NCBI RefSeq assembly: GCF_026914185.1
Contig: NC_070570.1
Span: forward strand, 3,534,001-3,598,000
Origin: Puccinia triticina
Taxonomy: Eukaryota; Basidiomycota; Pucciniomycetes; Pucciniales; Pucciniaceae
DNA: 64,000 bases
Direction: 5' to 3'
In this document: positions 45,352-56,262 of the stretch, in pieces
Layout: the number at the start of each line of letters is the position of its first letter
How positions within the stretch are numbered: position 1 is the stretch's first letter
Position numbers and translations under genes: made by a program
Notes under the pieces: generated by a model
Seen by the model: the letters and a program-made list of their open reading frames with translations, nothing else
The model's database searches: none
Told to the model about the DNA's origin: nothing

Positions 45352-46869
45352 CTAATCCGTCTTGGTGACCTGTGTGATTAGCTCTTCCAGGTCCCTTGAG
45401 ACTTCAATCCACAATTGGTCCCTGTTTTGGTGGCCTTGCCGCACTCCCCTAGATAACGTGTCCGCCCGATTTTTGGCGGAGACCACCCGCTTTGCTACCA
45501 GGTTGATCTGATGTTCAATCAAGATCTTCTGGATCTTCTTCCACTCGTTGTTGACGAGGTGGTCCTTTGATTTCCGTTTGAGGATTGCGCCCTCTGTCGT
45601 GGTGTTGTCTGTCCACACAATGAAGGTTTTGTTAATCAACAAACTAAAGCATGTATTTCTGGTAAGCAATTCTGACAAGGGAATACATGTGATGAAATAA
45701 AAATATAAAAATAGAAAATGTACCTAAAGGCAAAGGGGACAATTTAAAGAGACACAATAAGAACAAGGACACAGGACACAGGAGGACAAACAACTGGGAA
45801 AAAAAAGAAAGAGTCAATGATGTTGACCGGGATGAGTCCAATGAGCCGTTAAGAACCTACAAGTCGTATGAGTGCAAATGGAGATTGGCAAAGAAGATCG
45901 GCGGATTTGTTGGAAAGAAGGGAAAACCAAGAACTGAGAGTAATCAATGATCCGGATGCAAGTCTGAGGGTCTTGACGAAGGAATTGAGCAAAGAGGACT
46001 TGAGCGCACAGGAGATAGTATGATATGATAACGTAGAAAGTAGGTTGATGATGATGGTGTTGACCAATGATGATGTTGAGAGTGGAGGAACAGCTTAGAT
46101 AAGAAAAGATAAGCTTTTATAATGATAGGCAGAATGTGATACTGCAGGTTCCCCGAGGGAAGGAAACAAAGACAATGGAAGGAAGAGTTTATATATGGAT
46201 GGAGAGGTTCCAGCGGAGAATCTTGCTGGGAGAGATTTGAGGGATCTGAGCGTTGAAAATGATGTCATTGAGGTGCAAGCGTCTTGATGAGGTCATCAGG
46301 AGAAGTGAGACCGCTAGAGTCCTAGAGGGATGTCACACGAATGTCAACAGGTTTTCCCTCCTCTTGCGCCAAGTTTCAGGAGCATCAGGAGGCCTAATCT
46401 AACCGCGACTGTCTCTAGTCGGGCAATTTTTTCCTCTTCTTTGTCCCCTTCAATCCCCTGGTCAAGAGCGTCCATTGATCTCAACCGGAATTGTGCCCAG
46501 CGTTTCCCTACTATTACCCCAATTCCGTAGCTAGTCGAGGTGTTGTCTATCCATCCTATTTCGGTGGGTTCTTGGCGCAGGATCAGTCTGGTGGGAGCGA
46601 ATTTCTTGAGAGTTGTCAGCCACTCATGGAGGTCCTCCTTGGAGCCTTTCAAAATTGGCCGCCTCTTATGGACCCACTCCATTAGCCATTGATAGATTCC
46701 ACACAGGAAGCACCTGAGTTGTGGTAGAATGTACGACACGTGGTTGAGGCGTCCTGCAATGACTTCTACCTTGTTGTATGAGAAACTTGCGCCAATCTCC
46801 AGGAAGTGTTGGACTTGCCTGATGTTTTTTGCTAGTTTTTCTTCAGGGAGTCGGACAGTTTTGTTGGAG
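45352..46869 (-). pseudogene. DIRS copy B RT thumb-RNase H, split by a solo LTR
   Basis: The minus-strand piece 46869-46355 begins SNKTVRLPEEKL and runs through GRLNHVSYILPQLRCFLCG, DNTSTSYGIGV and LLKLGARGGKT. The piece 45629-45352 begins TFIVWTDNTTTEGAI, continues with INLVAKRV and NRADTLSRG, and ends with a TAG at 45352-45354. Taking out the LTR (45630-46349) and one GGTTT joins GGKT to FIVW in frame. The upstream half of the same protein lies at 60856-61830, beyond the 14-kb insertion. Confidence 0.85.
45630..46349. mobile_element. Solo LTR, family T, 720 bp, GGTTT duplication
   Basis: It starts TGTTAATCAACAAAC and ends CGAATGTCAACA, obeying the TG...CA rule, with GGTTT on both sides (45625-45629 and 46350-46354). 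It lies inside the RNase H of DIRS copy B. No relation to families G and R is visible. It has no ORF of interest. Confidence 0.85.
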
Positions 46870-46872
46870 CCA

Positions 46873-47335
46873 CACTGCATGAATTATCCCCTCGGACATG
46901 ATTGTCCGGCAAGAGCTCGGACGGGCATGTCCGACCAGTTGTCGGACATGGCCGTCCGAAGGGTGGTCAAGCCCACCCGTCGGATCAACCCATTCGAGCA
47001 GAAGTCGGACATTTCTGCTCAACGGGACCTCGAGCAGCTTGGCCCGACCACCCATCGGGCTTGTTTGACCGCTCTGCAGTCGGACAGCGCAGCCCGAGCT
47101 TCCCTCGGACTGGCTGGTCGGACCACATCGTCCGAGGAGATTTTGGACATGTCTGTCCAACCAGCTCCCACTGGTCGGACCTGTATGTCCGACAAGTTAC
47201 CCAGTCGGACAGACCTGTCCAACAGGTTCACCGGTCGGACTAGCTTGTCCGACGGGTGTGAGTCCGACAAGTTTGACTCGTCGGACATCTCAACTTGACA
47301 GGTTCAACTCGTCGGACCAGAGATGTCCGACGAGT
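46873..47335. repeat. Left outer subterminal repeat block, TCCGAC-rich
   Basis: About 30 copies of TCCGAC/GTCGGA in both orientations, often as TGTCCGAC or GTCGGACA, with perfect hairpins such as CTCGTCGGAC/CAGAGAT/GTCCGACGAG (10-bp stem, about 47305-47331). The inverted counterpart is at 60385-60852. The spacing is irregular, as expected for a transposase-binding subterminal region. Confidence 0.85.
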
Positions 47336-47870
47336 TAATCAACCCCGCGTTGCCCAAGCCGCCAAGCTGGCAGCTGGTGGAAGCCCTCTCTGCGAGCTTG
47401 TTACGGGTATCCAGCTCGCCGAAAGGGCTTCCTCCCGGATAGCTGCCAGCTCGCTGAGAGGGCTTCCTCCCGGATAGCTGCCAGCTCGCCAAGAGGGCTT
47501 CCTCACGGATAGCTGCCAGCTCCGAGAGGGCTTCCTCCCGGATAGCTGCCAGCTCGCCGAGAGGGCTTCCTCCCGGATAGCTGCCAGCTCGCCGAGAGGG
47601 CTTCCTCCCGGATAGCTGCCAGCTCGCCGAGAGGGCTTCCTCCCAGATAGCTGCCAGCTCGCCGAGAGGGCTTCCTCCCAGATAGCTGCCAGTTTGCCAA
47701 GAGGAAACTCTCCCGGCTAGCTGGAGTGAGCTGGTTACAGCGAGATGATTTCCTCGCGGCGAGCCAGATACCTGTATCCAGCTCGCCGGGATAATTTCCT
47801 CGCGTTGAGCTGGTTCCGGGTATCCAGCTCGCCAAGAGGTTTTCCCCCCGGCTAGCTGATTCCTTTGTCC
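47336..47870. repeat. Left inner subterminal array, about 35-bp unit
   Basis: A tandem array of GATAGCTGCCAGCTCG, then CCGAGAGGGCTTCCTCCCG, about nine copies. Each unit has the palindrome AGCTG-C-CAGCT and the pair GAGG/GCTT/CCTC. Diverged copies extend to about 47870. The inverted array at 60105-60360 is its partner. Confidence 0.88.
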
Positions 47871-48362
47871 CCTGCATTGATTGGGTGATTTTATCCCGAC
47901 CATCTTAGTTTGATGCTCTTCTGTCTGGTCTTTGCCGGATTGGCAGCCAGTTGCGTCTTCCTTGGAAGGAATCCTTTGCTCTGAACTATTTCCATGTACA
48001 CCCTCTTTGCCGCTTCTTTTTTCCTTGCCTTGGCTTTCGCTATTCGTGTGGGGATATCAAACTCTTCAAATCCTAGAAAATCTAGCTACATTCCTGAATC
48101 TCTTTTTCTCATTTTTGGACAGTTTTCTATTGTAAGTTATTTTCCTTTCTGCACTGCCCACTTTTGTTAATGTGGTTGATCTAATCCCCTCTCAACCATG
48201 ATTAGTTGGATGTTTGGGCGATGCTGATGCAAGACAAGCTAATAGACTTTTACAACAATGTGAGTCATGCCTAACAACTCTGACCCTTGTTCCTATAGTA
48301 TGCAGGACCCCTTCCCCAAGACAAGATGAGGCAAGCCGTTCTAATACATTTATGTTTTGTAA
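47871..48362. other. Unassigned spacer in the 14-kb element
   Basis: T/C-rich sequence with a plus frame at 47932-48135 that looks hydrophobic but has no start context or motif. No gene called. Confidence 0.3.
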
Positions 48363-48905
48363 TCAGTGGTTTACACTTTGTAAACTGTGGTTTACACCTT
48401 GTAAACTGTGGTTTACACCTTGTAAACTGTGGTTTACACCTTGTAAACTGTGGTTTACACCTTTTAAACTATGATTGACACCTTGCAAACTGTGGTTTAC
48501 ATCTTTTAAACCTGTGGTTTACATCTTGTAAACCTGTGGTTTACATCTTATAAACCTGTGGTTTACATCTTGTAAACCTGTGGTTTACATCTTATAAACC
48601 TGTGGTTTACATCTTATAAACCTGTGGTTTACATCTTGTAAACCTGTGGTTTACATCTTTATAAACCTGTGGTTTACATCTTGTAAACCTGTGGTTTACA
48701 TCTTTATAAACCTGTGGTTTACATCTTGTAAACCTGTGGTTTACATCTTGTAAACCTGTGGTATATCTTATAAAGCTGTGGTTTACATCTTGTAAACCTG
48801 TGGTTTAAATCTTGTAAACCAGTGGTTTACATCTTATAAACCTGTGGTTTACATCTTATAAACCTGTGGTTTATATCTTGTAAACTTGTGGTTTATCTAA
48901 GTTTC
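48363..48905 (+). repeat. Hairpin satellite H7, array 1 (22-bp unit)
   Basis: The consensus is CCTGTGGTTTACATCTTGTAAA. The core GGTTTAC/ATCTT/GTAAACC is a 7-bp stem with a 5-nt loop. There are about 24 units, diverged at the left side (TGTGGTTTACACCTTGTAAAC, 21 bp) and with occasional one-base insertions (CTTTATAAACC). Confidence 0.92.
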
Positions 48906-50571
48906 AATAAAACAGTGATTTACGGAAATTTTTATCATGGGTTCACCCGGTTCTTTTCCCTTTCTAACAGTTTGGTGTAATAAAGGTTTTCAAGCCACCT
49001 GTTATTTTGGAATTATCCGTAAGACTGGAGCGAGTCCCGCTAACCAGTCAGAAGCCCCCATTGTAACAGGCGGCTCCGGCAGCATAATAAAGCCAAGATC
49101 CGGAGCCACAAGGGAAACATGTGACCTGCATGGCAAACAGCCTTATATATTCTTTTGTAATTTGTTTTCTTCATCCTCAGCGTACCCTCCGAACAACTTT
49201 ACACACTCATACTCAACTCCCTACAGAACTGGAACATTCCCAAGTCACGCGGCCCCCTCGTTGGGCACGGATTACAATGATTTGAGATGTTTTGCCCTTG
49301 ACCCGGGCACATCCCTTGCACGCCATTCCCTGTTTGTTCATAATTACCAAACCGGAAACTTCCCGACACGCGCCCCCTCCTTGGGCACGGATGACAATTA
49401 CTGAGACGTTTTCCCCTTGAACCCGGCACACCCCTTCCACGCCACTCCCTCTTTGGTTACAACTCACAATCATCAAGATGTTTTGCCCTCAACCCAGGCA
49501 CAGCCTCCTTCCAACTCAATGGATTATTCAGCGCGAAGTTTTTTGGTGTTTCATTGTCTTTTCCTTGGAATTGTCAGTACTTACCTTGTGATGTTTCTTT
49601 TTCCGGTTTAAATTCATACAAACCCGCATTCGAAATCAAATTTCCCTACAAGGGCGACCCTTACTCGTCTAAGGTCTTCCTTGTGGAACACTTTCCTATC
49701 CCTTGCGCCTCGTTGTGGTGGCCGTTTGGTGCGGGGCGCCAAAGTGTCTGGTAAGGTTCGGGCGCGCGGCTGCGGCGGGGCATGAGGGCTCCGCAGGCGG
49801 TTTGGGCGGCGCAGGATCTTCAAGCGGCGGAGGCGCAGCGCATAGGCTGGGCGCGGAGCGTGCGGTCAGAGGCGGCGGAGCTGCGGCGTGCGGAGCGGAG
49901 CGGACTTGCTGAGTCCAGGCATTCCAGCGCGGACTATCTAGAACGACGCAGCGATTGGGGGAAGCCGTGGCAGCTGAAGCGAGTTACGTCAGCGGACGTA
50001 GCTGGGGTGGAGGCGGCGTGTGGGATCCCAACACCAGAGGCTAGACAGGGGCGTGGATGATGGATGATCGGAGGTTGGGCGGCTGTCTACGGCGATCAGT
50101 GGAGGCGCAAATGACGACGTGGGAGCGGAGGCATGCGGCGTGCGTGAGATGGGAGGAGGATTTCTATTTGTTATTTCCTTTTCTATTGGTTTATGACATG
50201 TGGCGGAGTTTTCTCATGGTTTATTTTTCTATGGTGGAGCGATGGAGAGTTGTTGATATGCGAGGGGGAGGGGGAATCTTTCCCTCACGGACCTTGGAGG
50301 GGATTTTTATTATTATGGGATGGCGGATTCTTACTTTACTTTACTGGGCGGATTTTTGATTGCGGAGGAGTTTTTTTATTACGGTTATCTTATTCTTTAC
50401 GGAACGTTGAGCGGAGTTGTTCAGGAGCGTTACTTTACCGTTTTAGATGGACCTTTATTATTATGATTACTTTATGGTTACTTTAAGCCTGCGGAGCTAT
50501 CTTGATGCTTTTATTACGCGGAGTTCGGAGTTTCCCTTGACTACTTGGGATTATCTTGCGTAGAAGAAGGC
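48906..50571. other. Mixed retroelement debris and GC-rich stretch
   Basis: 49040-49160 resembles an LTR promoter (CCTTATATATTC). 49205-49520 contains three diverged tandem units of about 120 bp (CCCCCTCGTTGGGCACGG, CCCCCTCCTTGGGCACGG, then altered). 49690-50170 is markedly GC-rich with overlapping frames. The plus frame at 49782-50060 is Ala/Arg/Glu-rich and could be a Gag coiled-coil fragment, but I do not recognise it. Confidence 0.35.
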
Positions 50572-51150
50572 TGTCAGCCTACGTGATGCCAAGGATATTA
50601 TCCTTCTAGCTACACGTGGTGCAAAGCAAAAGATTAGAGTTATAAAACTCTAAGACAAGGCTATCAGGGTTAATTCCAACGTAATTGTTGGGAATTATGG
50701 CGTAAGAATAAGGCAATTTGGGCCAATTTGGGCCAATTTGACGTAATAAAATGAATATAATTAATTTTAAGAGGGGCCTGATAAATCAGGGGTATTTAAT
50801 CCCTCTAGAATGAAGAACTGGGGCCTGTAAACAGGGGTGTTTCAAATCCCAGAAAGAAATAGCGGAGAATCTCAAGAGAAGGGGCTTAAACTTACTAGTA
50901 TAAGACCCTAGGGGCACTTGAGGTTCTTCAGGCGTGAAGTTGGGCAGTTGGAGGCGCTCAGAAGAGGTAATATTGAGGGCAGGGTGGTTACTGGACAGCT
51001 TCAGGGCGGAAATTGGGGCTAAAAATCACAAAAGTAGGTATTTTACCTGGCAAATCACAGGCTAAGGAGGCTGTTGAAGGCGGGTAAAATTCTAGTAGGT
51101 AATGTAAAGCTGGGGAATCTACTTTTGGGCGGAGAAAGGGCCCTTTTTAT
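50572..51150. mobile_element. Partial LTR, family G
   Basis: It starts TGTCAGCCTACGTGATGCCA and carries CTTCTAGCTACACG, GGGTATTTAATCCCTC and GGGCCTGTAAACAGGGG, matching the order of elements in the solo LTR at 36406. The far end and a target duplication were not found; sequence possibly belonging to it continues to about 51900. Confidence 0.55.
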
Positions 51151-51993
51151 AGCCTAGGCAGGCCTCCAGGGGCGCCCAGGGGACAGGGGGACACTTGTGG
51201 GCGCATTCTGAGGCAATTTGGTTGCGCTAGAAGGCGCTGTAGGTCGTGGAACATTGGGGCTTGGATACAAGGGTTGCCAAGGACCATTTACAGAGGTTCT
51301 GCGTGATCTTACACATGCCTTACACGTCATGGGGGCTGGTTTGGGGGTTCTGTGACGCTCATTTCCGTGGAAATGTGCCACAGAAGGTACTAGAACTGGC
51401 TTCTGTGTACTTGTACACGTGCAAGCAGTGCTTCATACATGTTCTGGAGGCGCTTATTAAGTGCTCCAGTTCATTTGACCCCTTCTACATATTTACTACA
51501 GTTGTAATTTACACGTAGTGAGGCTTGGGAGAAGCTGGGGCGCTTTCTAGTGTCACCTGTGCATGTTGCAAGAGCCTTTTTCCATCTAGAATGTTTTGAT
51601 ATTGAATGATGTGGTAATTACATCTTGTTTGGTGATTAATTACATGTGTACAAGACATATAACACATGTAATATTGCTATTGGGGCGTATTCTAGCCCAT
51701 TCTTACTTACTGGTAAGCTGAGCACTTTGGTTGCGTGCTAGTTTATGCATTATGCATATATGTACACTAGGAGCGCGGGCTTGAGCTCTAGGCAACAGAG
51801 CACGCGGGCTTGGGTGCGCCACGCAACAAACAAAGCCATCTTTTAAACTATACACAACACCTCAGTTACGTCACTGAAAATGGGGGTAAGTATATGTACT
51901 TATATGTATATGTGCATACAAGTGCATCCACGCGGGGCGTGATGAACTTGCGCAAACTTTGAAATTAGTTTACACAAGGAAGGGATAATAATT

Positions 51994-52738
51994 TGGACTT
52001 ACTTCGCGCACTGCAAAAAACACTTCGCGCACTGCACAGTGCGCGGATTCCCAAACACTTCGCGCACTGCGGGTAAACTACGCAAATTTTTGGAGATTTT
52101 TCTTGACAAATCAATAGACAGGCTTCTCATTGGACTCTCTGAATTTTTTGGAAGTTTTTCAAAGCATTCTTCTATGTTTAAAAGAATCATTAAAAACCAG
52201 AAGAAATGTAGGATTTGGGCGCCTAAAAAACAAGGTTCCCATAGACCAAAAATTCTGAATCATTTTTTGAGTAATGTAACATGTAAGAAAAGCTACTTCA
52301 AAAAATTTCAGCCACTGTGTGCAAGCATACAGGTCTTAAAAATAAGAAACTTGACCACATATTAGCACATTGCATCCAAATTATCCTCATTTTTCAGACC
52401 TGTATTCTTGCACGAAGTGGCTGAAAAGCTTTGAAGTAGCTGCTCTTACATGTTTCATTACTCAAAAAATTATTTGAATTTTTTGGGCTATGGGAACCTT
52501 GTTTCTTAGGCGCCCAAATCCTACATTTCTTCTGGTTTTTAATGATTTTTTTAAACATAGAAGAGTGCTTTGAAAAACTTCCAAAAAATTCAGAGAGGCC
52601 CATTAGAAGCCTTTCTATTGATTTTTCAAGAAAAACCTCCAAAAAGTTGCGTAGTTTACCCGCAGTGCGCGAAGTGTTTGGGAATCCGCGCACTGTGCAG
52701 TGCGCGAAGTGTTTTTCGCAGTGCGCAAAGTAAGTCCG
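51994..52738. mobile_element. Foldback MULE-like element F1, 745 bp
   Basis: Terminal inverted repeats run nearly the whole length. The ends read GGACTTACTTCGCGCACTGC going inward on the left and GGACTTACTTTGCGCACTGC on the right, followed by GATTCCCAAACACTTCGCGC. The two arms (about 330 bp each) are diverged inverted copies around a short AT-rich centre near 52370. The flanks ATAATAATT and ATAATTAATT suggest an imperfect duplication of 9-10 bp, as made by Mutator-like elements. Conceptual peptides on the arms are by-products of the palindrome. Confidence 0.75.
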
Positions 52739-52849
52739 ATAATTAATTACTCAAATTTATGTAATTAATATGTAAAATATTATAGAAGATTCTTATTCTA
52801 CGGGTAAAATAACCTAGGGTACCTCACTTACAAGTACCCTTAATTATTA

Positions 52850-53629
52850 CGGACTTACTTTGCGCACTGCGAAAAACACTTCGCGCACTGCACAGTGCGC
52901 GGATTCCCAAACACTTTGCGCACTGCACAGTGCGCGGATTCCCAAACACTTCGCGCACTGCGGGTAAACTACGCAACTTTTTGGAGGTTTTTCTTGACAA
53001 ATCAATAGAAAGGCTTCTAATGGGCCTCTCTGAATTTTTTGGAAGTTTTTCAAAGCACTCTTCTATGTTTAAAAAAATCATTAAAAACCAGAAGAAATGT
53101 AAGATTTGGGCGCCTAAGAAACAAGGTTCCCATAGCCCAAAAAATTCAAATAATTTTTTGAGTAATGAAACATGTAAGAGCAGCTACTTCAAAGCTTTTC
53201 AGCCACTTCGTGCAAGCATACAGGTCTGAAAAATGAGGATAATTTGGATGCAATGTGCTAATATGTGGTCAAGTTTCTTATTTTTAAGACCTGTATGCTT
53301 GCACACAGTGGCTGAAATTTTTTGAAGTAGCTTTTCTTACATGTTACATTACTCAAAAAATGATTCAGAATTTTTGGTCTATGGGAACCTTGTTTTTTAG
53401 GCGCCCAAATCCTACATTTCTTCTGGTTTTTAATGATTCTTTTAAACATAGAAGAATGCTTTGAAAAACTTCCAAAAAATTCAGAGAGTCCAATGAGAAG
53501 CCTGTCTATTGATTTGTCAAGAAAAATCTCCAAAAAGTTGCGTAGTTTACCCGCAGTGCGCGAAGTGTTTGGGAATCCGCGCACTGTGCAGTGCGCGAAG
53601 TGTTTTTCGCAGTGCGCAAAGTAAGTCCG
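52850..53629. mobile_element. Foldback MULE-like element F2, 780 bp, inverse of F1
   Basis: Same family as F1 but in opposite orientation: its right arm matches F1's left arm best, and its left arm matches F1's right arm. The termini are CGGACTTAC and GTAAGTCCG. The flanks TTAATTATTA (52840-52849) and TTAATTATTT (53630-53639) form a 10-bp duplication with one mismatch. The left arm has one extra copy of the TTTGCGCACTGCACAGTGCGCGGA segment near 52916-52952. Only 111 bp separate F1 and F2. Confidence 0.8.
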
Positions 53630-53944
53630 TTAATTATTTATATATGTATTTAATGTTTTTGCATAGTTTTACATATGTAAGAGTAATAATGTCTCTTTCA
53701 TATTTAAAACGACTTTTTATATTTTTATTTGTCACGGTGGCTCTGCCATAGTAGCCAGCTGAAAAAGGCTCCACCGGACATTTTGTCATGGTAGGACCAG
53801 TTCTGACTACCACATTGTGTATCCACGTTCACTCGACCATTCCTATTTTCCGCCTCATTTGATTAACAGAATCACAGGAGAATTTGGAAGATGATACTGT
53901 CATTCAGGATTCAGGGACAAGGGTTTGGAATCTCACCCCTTGTC

Positions 53945-54300
53945 TTTTACCGCGCCCTTTTGTAAAAGGGGTTTCTTCTCAGCTCAACCCTTCGGAAGAG
54001 TGGCTTCAATTTTTGCGGTTCCTTGGCTCAATGGGTGGTCTCTTGTCACAACATTTTGACAAAGGGTCTTCTTCTCAACGCACCCTTGAGAAAAAAAGTG
54101 GACAGTTTCATGAGTGATTCATTGAATGGGTTATTCGCCTGCGCTGCTTACCGCGCCCTTTCGCCAAAGGTTTTTATTCTCAGCTTGACCCTTCAGAAGA
54201 GTGGCTTCAACCTTCGCGGTTGTTAGGTTCAATGGGTGGTCTGAAGTCCCACCATATGGAAAAAATAAGGTTTCCAGGTTCTTGAGTGATCTGATGAATG
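53945..54300 (+). repeat. Diverged tandem duplication, about 201-bp period
   Basis: The blocks TTACCGCGCCCTTT, TCTCAGCTCAACCCTTC, GAAGAGTGGCTTCAA and CAATGGGTGGTCT occur at about 53947 and again at about 54149 with 10-15 percent difference. Frames through it are broken. Confidence 0.6.
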
Positions 54301-54489
54301 GGTTTTTTGCCTGCACTGTACACTATCAATTTTTTTTCCACGTTTTCTATAAATAAGAACTTTCCGCGCTTGACTTTTCTCTCACACCGAGTTGATCCTG
54401 TTGACCCACAAATAAATTTAAACATCTTCATAAAACCTCCATGTAAGAATCAGTACCACTTTTCCAAATTCCTTCTTGAATTTTCAACA

Positions 54490-55004
54490 ATGTCAACTCC
54501 AAGACCATCAAACCATCCAAACATTGTCTCTGGACACTTTGAAGCCACAGCTGATGTATACATATTTCTCAAAACTGTTGGTCTATTGTGATGCTTACGC
54601 CTTTTTGTTAGTCCGAACTTGATGTATTCCGCGGCAACCAATACGGCTTGGTGACTACTGGCACTTTCTTCCAATTTTCCGGAGTCGCAGGCAAGAAGGA
54701 AATAGATTTCAAAGTCAAACTCATGGCAAATACGGCAATCAAAAACGCCCTTGAGGAGGGCATTCTGTATTCTCTGACTGGAGGGCAAATGATTTTCCTT
54801 AACAATGGCAGTACTCCAACTATCACATATACACAGGACTCAATAATGTGCATTGGTAAGGAATCTGACCTCACCCTTGATTTTACCAATCAAACTGGGA
54901 TTGTCAAACTTGGTGTAATTGTTGAAAAGTCCAAGATACCAAGCCCACACGTGGGAGAGGATAACCAACTCAAGTTTAATTCCTCAAACTATACCTTGTT
55001 TTGA
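54490..55004 (+). CDS. Small two-exon ORF of unknown family inside the 14-kb element
   Basis: The exon 54490-54576 (MSTPRPSNHPNIVSGHFEA...) joins 54612-55004 across a 35-nt GT...TAG intron in frame, giving 159 aa. The protein is beta-rich by appearance, with FRGNQYGLVTTGTFFQFSG, then KEIDFKVKLM, YSLTGGQMIFLNNG and GIVKLGVIVEKSK. Without the intron the first exon ends at a TGA, so splicing or an indel must be assumed; 35 nt is short for a fungal intron. The alternating hydrophobic pattern could suit an OB-fold-like barrel, but that is a guess. It could be transposon-carried cargo. No catalytic motif is seen. Confidence 0.42.
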
Positions 55005-55205
55005 GTTTGAACTCAACAACGACACAACCGTAATCTCAGGCTTTACTCATCCGCAAATTTTATGTTACATACATAATCAAAAATTGTGAGATGCGCCCTC
55101 ATGTATCAGATAATTTATATGCAGGAGTGAGGGTGCAACTCAAAGGGTTGTTGGAGGGGTTTGACTCAAACACAGCTAGATTGATAATGAAGGTGTGCAT
55201 TTCTT

Positions 55206-55325
55206 GCTCCTAAGCCAAGGCAATGGCTCCTAAGCCAAGGCAATGGCTCCTAAGCCAAGGCAATGGCTCCTAATCCAAGGCAATGGCTCCTAAGCCAAGG
55301 CAATGGCTTCTAAGCCAAGGCAATG
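55206..55325 (+). repeat. 20-bp minisatellite, six copies
   Basis: The unit is GCTCCTAAGCCAAGGCAATG. One copy has TAATCC and the last has GCTTCT. It is unrelated to the hairpin satellites and has only a weak GCC/AA/GGC self-pairing. Confidence 0.92.
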
Positions 55326-55676
55326 ATAGCTAATTCAGCAGTTTTTCAGGTGACATCTGGTGTTTTTGTCCCAAATGGGTACCCTTCTGCTTGTCCATCC
55401 ATCTCACATATCCCTCTATGAAAAAAAGAATCCCATTTTGTTTTCTTCTCACTCCCTTAGTTGACAGATGGAACAATTTATCATTTTCTTGACGTCTTCC
55501 TATATTCTTAAACTTTTACCTTTTCTTATTTTTCCAAAGTGTGATATATATTACTCCTTGCGGACTATTTTTAAGTAGCTATGAGGGAACTTGGAAGAAA
55601 AGTTTCAATTCAACTTGCAATTCACCATGGTCTGTGACAAGCGGCGGCGCAGCCGCCTTGAAAGTCTAGTATCTTG

Positions 55677-56262
55677 TAAAAATGTGGTTTACACCTTGTA
55701 AACTGTGGTCTAAAACTTGTAAACTGTGGTTTAAACTTTGTAAACTGTGGCTTACACCTTGTAAATTTACAAGATTACAAGATGTAAACCACAAGTTTGC
55801 GAGATGTCAACCACAAGCTCACAAGATGCAAACCGTGAGTTTACAATATTTAAACCACAGGTTTACAAGATGTAAACCACAGGTTTACAAGATGTAAACC
55901 ACAGGTTTACAAGATGTAAACCACAGGTTTACAAGATGTAAACCACAGGTTTACAAGATGTAAACCACAGGTTTACAAGATGTAAACCACAGGTTTACAA
56001 GATGTAAACCACAGGTTTACAAGATGTAAACCACAGGTTTACAAGATGTAAACCACAGGTTTACAAGATGTAAACCACAGGTTTACAAGATGTAAACCAC
56101 AGGTTTACAAGATGTAAACCACAGGTTTACAAGATGTAAACCACAGGTTTACAAGATGTAAACCACAGGTTTACAAGATGTAAACCACAGGTTTACAAGA
56201 TGTAAACCACAGGTTTACAAGATGTAAACCACAGGTTTACAGGTTTACAAGATGTAAACCAC
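55677..56262 (-). repeat. Hairpin satellite H7, array 2 (inverse orientation)
   Basis: About 55677-55760 is a short plus-orientation stretch. From 55765 the same 22-bp unit runs in the opposite orientation (AGGTTTACAAGATGTAAACCAC), with some 18 almost identical copies from 55853 to 56238. The switch of orientation makes a large inverted repeat with arrays 1 and 3. The homogeneity is far higher than in array 1. Confidence 0.92.

Noticed and set aside
52039..53584. Conserved peptide family (MRGFPNTSRTAGKL) in four places
   Set aside because: All four lie on arms of the foldback elements F1 and F2 and are explained by DNA palindromy, with no sign of protein-level constraint.
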